Source: Phoronis pallida
Lineage: Eukaryota; Phoronida; Phoronidae
Length of the DNA stretch: 14,008 nt
Direction of reading: 5' to 3'
Assembly (NCBI GenBank): GCA_028565715.1
Contig: JAOXYC010105554.1
Coordinates: forward strand, 1 to 14,008
The stretch's first letter is position 1; each line of letters starts with the position of its first letter. The translations under genes and the position numbers were made by a program. The notes under the pieces were generated by a model. That model did no database searches. It had not been told where the DNA came from and saw nothing but the letters and a program-made list of their open reading frames with translations. This document shows positions 1 to 7,948 of this stretch, piece by piece.

Positions 1-91
1 CCCTTGCGAGAAGGGCGCAACGTCGTGTCTTAGAACGTAAGTCAAGTTCCAGTAATAGATTTAAAATTATCTCATAAATAAGAAGACTTAC

Positions 92-365
92 GTTCAACAT
101 ATAACCAAGCAGCAGTCTGAACTTTATTGCACTGACACAAGAATCGGCCACCATCATTGACGTTGAGTTTATTAATCTTCAATGTATGTATCAACTTTGA
201 CGACTCGAAGTGATATTTATCACCGTGGAAGATCTCTAACTTGTTCTTAAACCATCGCACTGCTGGTGGAATCTTTGTTTTACAGAATTCCGCCTCAAAT
301 TCGGCAGTACGGTCCTCTTCTCTACAGCGCACGTCCTCCAGTTCTCTGACAAACTTTTCAGGTTC
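92..365 (-). CDS. Exon: third Ig domain (C2-like)
   Basis: A 274-nt exon, phase 0 in, phase 1 out, acceptor attgcttttcttgtttag, donor GTAAGT. It encodes EPEKFVRELEDVRCREEDRT, then AEFEAEF, PPAVRWFKNKLEIFHGDKYH, FESSKLIHTLKINKLNVNDG and GRFLCQCNKVQTAAWLYVE. It is a complete I-set Ig domain with the core Trp (VRWFKN) and the D-x-G-x-F-x-C F strand; the B-strand Cys is Ala. VRWFKN...GDKYHFES...HTLKI parallels VKWLKNGQEI...SKYIFES...RTLTI of MyBP-C C2. The last base is C, so the next residue could be Pro (CCN), as in the FVKEP link between C2 and C3. Later exons lie beyond the left edge. Confidence 0.9.
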
Positions 366-479
366 CTAAACAAGAAAAGCAATCCATGTAATGCTTTCAA
401 GTGTGCCTTGGTTTAATTGTACTTTCTATTGCAGTGCATATGTGATCATATGCAACTACTGGTTTTTTGCTTAAAGGTG

Positions 480-655
480 TACATCGCTACTTACGAATGT
501 GAAATTATCAACTATTGAATGAGGTCAATTACGTTGGAATTTTTGTGACACATTGCATCCTAACATTCACCTGAACGAATAACTAGCTCCGCTTCTACCG
601 GAAATCTCTATCGCCGTATTTCAATAATTCATAATTCGACATTCGTAGGTAATGT
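480..655. mobile_element. MITE, short copy of the tacatcgctacttac family
   Basis: It starts tacatcgctacttacgaatg and shares a long stretch with the element at 5264-5603 (aatgtgaaattatca, gaatgagg, cattgcatcct, ctgaacgaataa, gtatttcaataatt). The right end is degraded. Compared with the longer copy it lacks about 165 bp between about 606 and 615. It fills half of the 345-nt intron between the 839-711 and 365-92 exons. Confidence 0.8.
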
Positions 656-710
656 TATTCCTTTTTAAGATAAAAAGATATTGAGATGATATAATGACAA
701 TATGAATTAC

Positions 711-839
711 CGCCTTTTTCTTCTCCCTGTGTTGAAGTGTTGGCCAGTCAGGGATGATATCAGCTAACGAAGCTTTCCTTGACCCCTGATCTTTAGAGTC
801 TCGACGTCCTTTGTCTTGACTTGTCTTTCTTTTAGCTTC
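711..839 (-). CDS. Exon: basic segment with three RxxS-type sites (M-like)
   Basis: A 129-nt exon, phase 0 on both sides, acceptor gaattaatattacag, donor GTAATT. It encodes 43 residues: EAKRKTSQDKGRRDSKDQGS, then RKASLADIIPDWPTLQHREK and KKA. RKTS, RRDS and RKAS fit the R-[RK]-x-S consensus of PKA-like kinases. The end (HREKKKA, then EPEKF in the next exon) resembles the MyBP-C M-to-C2 junction, where basic REEKK-like residues lead into C2. The vertebrate FQYGxTDLRGMLKRLK helix is not visible here; DIIPDWPTLQ stands in that place. The exon is symmetric and could in principle be skipped. Confidence 0.86.
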
Positions 840-1034
840 CTGTAATATTAATTCAATTTATAAATTACTTGCAGATGCAGAACAATTGTGCAAACATTGT
901 CTGAGAAAAGGATATTTGAAAGACCTTCATTTACAGGTCTTTTTGACGAGTTAGTGGGGTCATAAAATGTACAAGGACATTTTTGTAAAATCATACTTTC
1001 AATCCAAAAAAAAAAACATTACGTAGAAGGAAAT

Positions 1035-1121
1035 GAAGATTAAAAGATACCTTTTGGAACATGTTTGTGGCAGAAGAATTTATTTGTCGGACAGTATTTC
1101 AAAAGGTATCGTTTAATCTTC
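1035..1121. repeat. 87-bp foldback repeat
   Basis: Arms 1035-1056 and 1100-1121 (gaagattaaaagatacc and its complement) match at 21 of 22 positions around a loop of about 43 bp. It is probably a small foldback transposon relic. It carries no coding sequence. Confidence 0.75.
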
Positions 1122-1909
1122 AATATCAGCACAAAATAGAAGACGTTCAAGAACAAACGGCGGGCAATTTCCTCATTATGCTTTTCACCCGGAGAAGGAC
1201 AAGTTCCGAAAGCTTGTGATATTTTAATATATTTATAACCGACCGGTACAAGGTGTTTTAATAGTTTTATCATTAGAAGGATTGATACCTCAATACTTCT
1301 CAACAATTCTTACACTTTGTAAAGATATATAAATACATCATAAAAATATGTAGTACAAATATTTGCATGTGTGTAAGTGCAGTGAAAATAAAAAAATAAA
1401 AATAAAAAACAATAAATCAATAAAACGTGTGACATTGAAATGAAAACAAATAAATGAGTGAATGTGAAATTTCAAAATTTGTGATGAAAATTAAGCAAAA
1501 ATGCAAGTTGCTTTGTGAATAATAGGCATTCATTTTTGAATTCAAGGATTCTTATTGAAACCGTACCAATTTAACTTAATTCTCATCACATAATATTAAT
1601 AAAAATCACACAATTTCAAAGCCAATTAAGAGAACCATTTAATGATAACAAAATTAATATTGAAGAAGAACCACGCCCATGCAAAAACACCAAGTCTTAC
1701 CGTTAACCATCAATCACAGGAGGTTAAGATCCATTAGGTAAATAAATATACTAATAAAATCTTATGGTAAGTATCTACGTACACATCACCCTTGATGTTA
1801 CAATAAAGTTACGTGATTATTATTCATTAAATCAAAATCAATTTCAAACTAAGTTTTAAGGATAGATAACGCGTCTGTGCTTAAAGGGAACTTAAAAGAG
1901 CCTCCCCTG
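1122..1909. other. Intron sequence, no gene seen
   Basis: AT-rich intron of the minus-strand gene, with an A-rich tract around 1388-1425 (aataaaaaaataaaaataaa). I see no further exon, repeat or RNA gene. The minus-strand open frame at 1306-1040 overlaps the foldback repeat and has no coding character. Confidence 0.6.
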
Positions 1910-2394
1910 TTAAAGATACTGTCTCTGCATTGCTCCAAATCCGGCGTCAAAAAAAATCAACTAGAAATTTTGTGTACGTGTCCTTTGTTGAACATAACTT
2001 ACTTGCATCAGTCAAACTAGAGCAACGCTAAAGGGATGCGCCCACGTGGGTATGCAACTCGACATATACCAAGATAGAGCTTAAAAACTATAGGGAATTG
2101 TAGTGATTTTGACGGTCTGAAAATTGACTGGTGCCTGCTCATCTATACAAGGAACATGTGTGCTAAGTTTCATCAAAATCGGTCAAGTAGTTTCAAAGAA
2201 AAATGGTGGGAGCCAATTACAGCGATTTGGATCTCATTTTGACAACAGGGGGAGCTGGAGTGATCGTGACTGTCCGAAAATTGATTTTTTTTCTCAGATG
2301 CAGGTAAGTTGTTCAACAAAAGGATTTGTACACATTTCTAGTTGATTTGTGATTTGACGCCAGATTGGAACCAACGCAGAGACAGTATCTTTAA
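1910..2394. mobile_element. 485-bp MITE with long inverted repeats and TTAA ends
   Basis: The left end ttaaagatactgtctctgc is matched by gcagagacagtatctttaa at the right end. The inverted similarity continues inward for about 80 bp (ggcgtcaa, atcaactagaaat, gtgtac, ttgttgaac). Both ends carry TTAA, which could be a piggyBac-type target duplication or part of the terminal repeat. The internal plus-strand open frame (about 73 codons) has no recognisable protein. The element is non-autonomous. Confidence 0.87.
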
Positions 2395-2568
2395 GGTTTC
2401 ATAAAGAAAAAAACAAGTTCTACAGTGAGCCCTTTTTAGGAAATAAATTTTTGTGATTCAGATCTAAAATTAACAACCAAATCTAGGCCAGTTACTGCCA
2501 CAATTTTTTCAAATTCCTCACATTTTTGTTATGCTCTGCAGAATGCTTTTCCAAAATATTCCTCAATG

Positions 2569-2904
2569 GCAAACATACGAATTAGCTTCACTCTAGCGAA
2601 AGGAGACGCGAATGCGCGTCCGCTTTCGAAAAGTGAGGACAAATAGTGGCGCCCTCTAGATTGTGTCATTGAAAGGAAAGGGAAGTTTTTCAGCGTTTTA
2701 TTTGGCATCGAATTCTGTGAAATCCACGGGCCTCAATGAAAGCCAACTACCACTGTGGTGCCAATGGGTGTATATGCCAACACCGGGAAGTTTAAGAACT
2801 TGGCGAAGTATCCGTGGATGAAAGGAATATCATTCCACAAGTTGCCTACCAACTTTCAAAAGTGATCGTGCATTCGCTAGAGTGAAGCTAATTCGGATGT
2901 TTGC
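2569..2904. mobile_element. 336-bp foldback element carrying a THAP fragment
   Basis: Terminal inverted repeats of 32 bp (2569-2600 and 2873-2904, core gaattagcttcactctagcg) differ at one position. The interior holds subterminal inverted GC-rich sequence and, on the plus strand, a broken THAP-like coding fragment (separate entry). No transposase core is present. The target duplication is not clear. Confidence 0.85.
2736..2865 (+). pseudogene. Broken THAP-domain fragment inside the MITE
   Basis: A frame starting at ATG 2736 gives MKANYHC. Shortly after, the reading shifts to the frame with NTGKFKNLAKYPWMKGISFH then KLPTNFQK and a stop at 2863. The SFHKLP motif, preceded by a basic KYPWMKG stretch and a Cys near the N-terminus, is typical of THAP zinc fingers, DNA-binding domains common in P-element-type transposases. 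The frame change, near 2754-2758, looks like loss of two bases in a short GT run. The second zinc-ligand Cys is not where expected, and the C-terminal C-x2-H part is missing. It is non-functional as it stands. Confidence 0.6.
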
Positions 2905-3715
2905 TATTAGGTTATAACTTTGAAACTTCCAAAGTCTGAAACATACTCAACACATTGCCCAGAATGTTTTCATATTCTGTGAAATAATGGGAATAGGGAG
3001 TATTGATGAAGGCTCTATGGTTATCTATCCTCAAAGAATGAAAGATTTAAGTTCCTAATGACAACAAAACGAATTAATCAATTATTAAACATTTTAGTCA
3101 GAATTATTAAAATCAATTAGTCTATATGATTAACTTCTCTTCTAGTTTAGTAAATGTGATTAAGATTAAAGTCAAACAAAAATCTTTAATAGATAAGTAA
3201 GTAAAATAATTTAAATTAGAACTACAAAACTATGGTTAATGTCTGAGAAAGTAGTTAAATAATGTTTTTATTTCAGTGAGTTACACTCAGTTAAGTATTA
3301 AAAATAGAAAAATAAATAATAGTATTAAAAACTGAGTTTTGCTTGAAATAATTACATAAAACATTTGAGTACTCTGCACTGTTTAAAGTAATTGCATCAT
3401 ATACATTGTCAACCACATTTGAATATATGTGATGCATAACAGCTATAAGGTCATGTTTCAAGTTCCTATGACAACAACAGAATAAAAGAATTACCTTTTA
3501 AACCTGCAGGATTGTTCTTAAACACAAAAATTGACATTTACTTGTGTTTTATTTTCTAAATACCAATGTGACATCATAACCAATTTTTTAAGAGGACTCT
3601 GAAGTCAAAGGGCACTTTCTTGCTAAAGAGCGATCCTGCAACTTAATCTAACAATCCTAGCCTAGTTATAAGTTATTTCATTGCTATAAATCTAACAACT
3701 TGGAAGAGTGCTTAC
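2905..3715. other. Intron sequence, AT-rich, no gene seen
   Basis: Very AT-rich DNA (many ttaat/aatta runs at 3060-3360) without supportable exons. A short motif, gttcctaatgacaacaa at 3051 and gttcctatgacaacaa at 3462, recurs as gttcccatgacaacaa at 4095. I see no other structure. Confidence 0.5.
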
Positions 3716-3828
3716 CGGACCTTCCGAGTCAGAATCACCGTCGACTCTGCGAAGACTCAGTAAAGTTTGTTCGATAATTGAAGTACGACGACTTCCAGAT
3801 GGGGTACGTTCAGGGGTGCCTACAGATT
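3716..3828 (-). CDS. Exon with RRTS site, alternative B (1-0)
   Basis: A 113-nt exon, phase 1 in and phase 0 out, donor GTAAGC. It encodes ESVGTPERTPSGSRRTSIIE followed by QTLLSLRRVDGDSDSEGP. SRRTS is a textbook basophilic (PKA-type) site; the Ser-rich acidic tail DGDSDSEG resembles CK2 targets. Vertebrate cardiac MyBP-C carries PKA sites of the same RRxS kind in its M region. Two acceptors 9 nt apart (before 3828 or before 3819) keep the frame; the upstream one has the better pyrimidine tract (tttctcccgttaag). The phase pattern equals that of the 4561-4530 exon, suggesting mutual exclusion. Confidence 0.76.
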
Positions 3829-4529
3829 CTTAACGGGAGAAACGGTACAATGTGTTATAGGTTAGCACAATCATTTGCTGCGGAGGGAATGAAACCTTCA
3901 TAATGATTTTGCAGCATTAAAAGGGGTTAGCAGACCCTTTCAAATGCTCATTCAAGGTGTGTGATTCATAATACGTACCATTATCATCTAGCAAATCAAT
4001 GCTGTGAGACGCTCAGGCACCTGATCTGGTTTACTTTGACAAACAGTGGAACTACAGGTTTCATTTCCTCCGTAATAAATTAGTTGAAAGAGTGGTTCCC
4101 ATGACAACAAACAACATTTATGGGGAAAGTTGGCAAACATAAGTCACTTTTTCCTGAAATACTGAATTTTGTCAACTCATTGTTTCAGGGTTATTTATCA
4201 ATCACAAGTGCCATAAAATGAGTCCAAATTTAATTCAACACCAGTTGAGATGAAATTCATCAGTTAGTGAGTTGTCATGGGAACAACTGTTGGCATGGTA
4301 ACAATGGCAGCAAACCACTCGTGGAGGAGCAAGGCAGACACAAGTGAAATGATACAGAGGCTCTTTCATTCTGTCAAGTTACTCGCATCAAAAGACAGAA
4401 ACATCTTTAATATAAAATTTGTTAAACACAAATCCATCATTGCTGTGAATGTCATTGAAAAACGTCTCATGTCTGCTGAGTAACTTGACTGATATCGCCC
4501 TCTGTAGTGTGCAATAAACACCACATTAC
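3829..4529. other. Intron between alternative exons; short inverted repeats
   Basis: It contains a perfect 14-bp inverted repeat, gttcccatgacaac (4095-4108) against 4271-4284, and a possible 23-nt micro-exon at 4001-3979 (see findings). The plus-strand open frame 4277-4483 has no recognisable product and begins at the right arm of the inverted repeat. I treat it as non-coding. Confidence 0.5.
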
Positions 4530-4561
4530 CTCCTCGGCCTTAGCCTTCTCTTCTTTCTCGA
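4530..4561 (-). CDS. Micro-exon VEKEEKAKAEE, alternative A (1-0)
   Basis: A 32-nt exon with acceptor atgttttttag and donor GTAATG, entering in phase 1 and leaving in phase 0. It encodes VEKEEKAKAEE, a short charged helix-like segment without a phosphorylation motif. It joins in frame from the DVDWGNLKP exon and to the phase-0 exon at 839. It cannot precede the 3828-3716 exon in frame, so the two behave as alternatives. The short length makes chance occurrence possible, but both splice sites are good and the composition matches its neighbours. Confidence 0.65.
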
Positions 4562-4813
4562 CTAAAAAACATCATGAATTGTCAATGTTTACACAGAACA
4601 ATCACAGATTCTTCAACAAATTTATACAACATTTAAATGAAAAATGAGAAATGGTAAAATTAGAATATTAAATACTCTGAGATATTCCAGTTCATACATA
4701 AATAAAACCAGAGGTTGAAAAAATGTCTAAATCAAGTTTTGAATGAAAGATGAACAATGATGAAAAAAATGTGTTTATGAAACTTTGCACTACTTTGTGT
4801 GGCATATGAATAC

Positions 4814-4872
4814 CTGGCTTGAGGTTACCCCAGTCAACATCCTCATCATCTGCCTTGTTTTTATCATAATCC
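4814..4872 (-). CDS. Exon: acidic DVDWGNLKP segment
   Basis: A 59-nt exon (phase 2 in, phase 1 out) with acceptor ttgattgcag and donor GTATTC. It encodes KDYDKNKADDEDVDWGNLKP. After LDFRNLLKHK this aligns in spacing with the vertebrate MyBP-C M region, where LDFSxLLK is followed by a charged stretch and DVWExL. The conserved Trp is probably a helix or binding anchor, by analogy with that region. The acceptor lies about 27 nt from the end of a 190-bp foldback element. Confidence 0.8.
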
Positions 4873-4899
4873 CTGCAATCAAAGAATACACAAAATCAA

Positions 4900-5089
4900 G
4901 ATAAAAAGCGGTTTAAAAGACGTATATCCAACGGTTTCGCATCAATGATGTAATTTACCCTTATGCTCTTCACTCTTGTTTGTACTTGTCATTGCCCAGT
5001 GATCAAGCCTTGTGGCGAAACCGTTTGGGTTTTTATCAAAGAATATATTGTTTTATACCGGATTTATGTCTTTTTAACCACTTTTTATC
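4900..5089. mobile_element. 190-bp foldback element near an acceptor
   Basis: Arms gataaaaagcggtttaaaagac (4900-4921) and its near complement (5068-5089) match at about 20 of 22 positions. A second inner pair, cggtttcgc and gcgaaaccg, lies at about 4931 and 5012. The element sits about 27 nt upstream of the acceptor of the 4872-4814 exon in the direction of transcription. The plus-strand open frame 4963-5178 across it has no recognisable product. Confidence 0.65.
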
Positions 5090-5263
5090 TACAATACTAC
5101 GTTTCCGGTAACGGCTTTTATAATTTTAAACATTATCAAGAAGTGAACAGGTCTAGTAAACATTCTAGTTTTCTTTAAATTAATTCAATAAATACAATGT
5201 GTTTTTGTTGATAAATATGTTGAATGTAAACTGCAGGAATTATATTTAATTCATTTAAAGTAG

Positions 5264-5603
5264 TACATCGCTACTTACAAATGTGAAATTATCATTTATT
5301 GAATGAGGCCAATTGCATAGGAATTGTTGTTACAAATTGCATCCTTACATTCATCTGAACGAATAAATACCTTCGCTTCTGCCGGAAATTAGGCTATACA
5401 GGTGGACTATGTGACTTGATGAAATATCTTGAGGGTGACGAGATAACTGAGATCAACTGTAACCTTTAACTTTGTGTTTTCGATAACAAATGAAGGTAGT
5501 AACACGAATTGGCAATGAAAAAATGATCAAACTGTGTAAAAGAAACGGATGAAAATGTTGTATTTCAATAATTGATAATTCTACATCCGTAAGTAGCGAT
5601 GTA
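5264..5603. mobile_element. 340-bp MITE, full copy of the tacatcgctacttac family
   Basis: The left end tacatcgctacttac and right end gtaagtagcgatgta are perfect inverted copies. The similarity continues inward for about 40 bp (aattatca, attgaat). The outermost TA could be a duplicated target, as in Tc1/mariner-like MITEs. A shorter relative lies at 480-655. It has no coding capacity. Confidence 0.87.
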
Positions 5604-5635
5604 TGAATTTAATTAGAAAATCTAACAAATCTTAC

Positions 5636-5681
5636 TTATGTTTCAGGAGGTTCCTGAAGTCCAACGCTGCATCCTTAGGAT
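5636..5681 (-). CDS. Exon: LDFRNLLK motif (start of M-like segment)
   Basis: A small 46-nt exon (phase 1 in, phase 2 out), acceptor gattatttctag, donor GTAAGA. It encodes DPKDAALDFRNLLKHK. LDFxxLLK is the signature of the MyBP-C M region just before the tri-helix part (LDFSxLLKKR in vertebrates), and D-F-R-x-x-L is also the F-actin-binding motif of smooth-muscle MLCK. Here the sequence satisfies both patterns. It directly follows the C1-like Ig domain. The downstream intron begins about 32 nt before a MITE, so most of that intron is transposon-derived. Confidence 0.78.
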
Positions 5682-5968
5682 CTAGAAATAATCAGGAATA
5701 ATACATCACATTTCTATCTTTACAATTTTAATTCAATGTGAGTTTTAAAAATGTTAACGCCGTTTTATTGAAGTTTATCAGAATAACCATATGTTAAAAT
5801 CCTGGTGGTGATAAAATATAATGATTACTAACCGGGACATTATACTTATTTACAGGTCCATCCATTTTTATATATTTTTATACTGATTTCATACTGTTAC
5901 AACTAGTATGTCCTATATCAGGAGATGGGATTAATGTCAACAATCGTTCAGAACACAAAAGGAATTTT

Positions 5969-6078
5969 GTACAAGTCTAATAAGTTGGTCCCTCGTTTAT
6001 TGGAATTATTCAGTCAATGTGTTTCCAATGACTGAATAATGGAAGTTATACGAGGGACCAACTTATTAGACATGTACC
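5969..6078. mobile_element. 110-bp near-perfect hairpin element with 9-bp target duplication
   Basis: Arms 5975-5996 and 6050-6071 (gtctaataagttggtccctc and complement) are perfect over 22 bp. An inner stem of 12 bp (6005-6016 and 6029-6040) closes on a 12-nt loop. The same 9 bases, aggaatttt, flank the element at 5960-5968 and 6079-6087, which supports insertion of a foldback transposon. It lies 26 nt inside the intron after the C1-like Ig exon. Confidence 0.87.
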
Positions 6079-6104
6079 AGGAATTTTACATCAAAATAGT
6101 CAAC

Positions 6105-6347
6105 CTTTGACAAATACTGAGAACTTTGCTTGGTCTGTGATAGTTCCTGTCTTTCCCTCCAGGGCGATCCCATACTTCCCCTCATCAGGGTAACGAGACT
6201 TGGTGATACAACATGTCACTTTCTTTGCGGCTTCATTGACATTAATCTTGCATCGTCCTTCGTTCTTCAGTTCTCGTTTACCCTTGAAGATCCTGACTTT
6301 AGGCATGTAATCTCCCACAATACCAAAGTCAAACTCGATGTCACCCC
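6105..6347 (-). CDS. Exon: body of second Ig domain (C1-like)
   Basis: A 243-nt exon (phase 1-1), acceptor ttgaatattgcag, donor GTTGAC. It encodes about 81 residues from GGDIEFDFGIVGDYMPKVRI through FKGKRELKNEG, a middle VTCCITKSRYPDEGKYGIAL segment and a final DQAKFSVFVK strand. It is an Ig I-set domain; the FKGK after the C strand is also seen in C1 of MyBP-C (WFKGKW). Three hallmark residues are changed: the B-strand Cys is Phe, the core Trp is Ile (KVRIF) and the F-strand Cys after Tyr-x is Ile. The fold should still form with an altered core. In MyBP-C, C1 binds myosin S2/RLC and actin; that role here is inferred from position only. Confidence 0.9.
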
Positions 6348-6592
6348 CTGCAATATTCAAAGTTATGCAATGATAAGTTTTCTGCCAACAATTCGTGAAG
6401 TTTATAACTAATTAATTTCATAATTGTTTTTAATTTTCAGAAGAACATTGTTTGTAATATTGGTTGGGAAGAAGTTGAAGGCTGCTAAGTTATTATTATT
6501 ATTCTATTCAAACAAATTAATTAAATGTGAAAATGTAATTGGCAACATTATTTAAATCAAAAATACAAAATTAAACCTGATTTTAGACATAC

Positions 6593-6742
6593 CTTCAGCA
6601 ACAACCAGAGTGTCTGGTTTAGCCGTCAGTTGTGGTCCACCAACCTCTGGCTCTGCTTCTTTCTTGGCTGGTTCTTTTGGTTCTTTAGGTTTCCTCTTGG
6701 GACCCTCAGTTTCATAAATGGACTCATCCACTACTGGTTTGT
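6593..6742 (-). CDS. Exon: end of linker and first strand of second Ig domain
   Basis: A 150-nt exon (phase 1-1) with acceptor taatgttattgtag and donor GTATGT. It encodes DKPVVDESIYETEGPKRK, a KEPKEPAKKEAEPE charged stretch, then GGPQLTAKPDTLVVAEG. The last part is the A/A' strand entry of an Ig domain (P-x-x-L-V-V-A-E-G) that continues in the next exon as GDIEFDFG. The split just after the V-x-E-G position is a common intron site in muscle Ig domains. This exon joins the Pro/Lys/Glu linker to the C1-like domain, so it is probably constitutive although its phase is symmetric. Confidence 0.87.
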
Positions 6743-7948
6743 CTACAATAACATTACAAATATGAGGGGTTACCAAGTCAATATGTGTGAGCTCTTCATG
6801 ATTGGAGGTAGTAAGTGATGGACACTCCACCATGATGAACTTGAAGTTATAGTAACTTATCAATGAGGATATTTTGCAAACTAATTTCTTGAATTTTCTT
6901 GAATTTGAGGTAAAGGAAGATATAGACAGTTACAGAGGGTATTACATAACATCAAATGCAGGTGATAAGCCAGGTAGACAATAAAGCTGCAATGATTCGG
7001 TGAAAGCTGCACAATGAGCGTGGTGAAAGCGCCAGGAAGCAAGTGTGTGTGGATTACACATGGATGAGAAAAGACAATCATTCTCGGCAGAATGCAGGCA
7101 TTTTATAGAAAATTATTAAAACTTAGCATTTATTTTACGTGATTTTATTCTCCATTTTATGGAAAAAACATTGACACAATAGAAAAAATTGTGTCCTACT
7201 GGATACCGGCATGCTATCCAAATAACAAATGTTCTTCTTGTTGTTCAAAAATCTAATAATAAATAATTATCTAAAATTTAAAAAATTATATCTTTTTTAT
7301 ATATTAAATAAAATAAAAATAAGTAAATCAACTTGCTGATTTCTAAATGAAAATAATAACTTGTAATAAAAGATAAGTAGGTACCTGAAGTAGAACAAAA
7401 AATATTTCAATAACCTATTATTAAAAAAAAATCACAAATTCTCAAAACTTAATTATCCTCCGAGGTTTGTTCAGAAGAGATCAAAATTTTTGAGTTGAGT
7501 TGTCATCTGACGCTTGACAATTTTTCAGCTGAATTACTTTTCAAAATGGCGGAGGGAACCAAACTGTTTCCATATTGGAATTCTGATCTTTTGAAACCAT
7601 ACATGAGATATAAAAACTTGATGCGAATTTCTCTTATCAACACTGCATAAAAAAGCAAAACTTAAGAGGAATTTGATTTAATCTTGGGCTTAGAAGGCAA
7701 ATAAATAAAAAATTCTTTTCCACTACCATCTTTTACTGCATAATTAAGAAAGTAGGAAGTAAGTTGGGTTCATGAAGCAATGATTGCTTCTCTCTCCTGA
7801 ACAGGCCTCTAAAATCATAAAATATCACTCTACAGGAAAAATATCACTCTTAATAATGAAATAAAATGATAACAAATAATAATAATATAAGGTAAAACTT
7901 GAGGTTGGATGGGGGTGTTAATCGAGTCATTGCAGGCGGGGGGGTTAC
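6743..7948. other. Intron sequence, no gene seen
   Basis: A 1.2-kb AT-rich intron between the 8056-7949 and 6742-6593 exons. It holds only a small hairpin (gacacaat and attgtgtc, about 7173-7195). The minus-strand open frame at 7081-6881 has no splice-compatible exon and no recognisable protein. Confidence 0.55.

Noticed and set aside
4277-4483. Plus-strand 68-codon open frame starting MGTTVGMVTMAANH
   Set aside because: It has no domain and no splice or promoter context; it starts within an inverted repeat in an intron.
6130-6411. Plus-strand open frame of 93 codons opposite the C1-like Ig exon
   Set aside because: It is the antisense shadow of a well-supported minus-strand Ig exon and has no recognisable domain.
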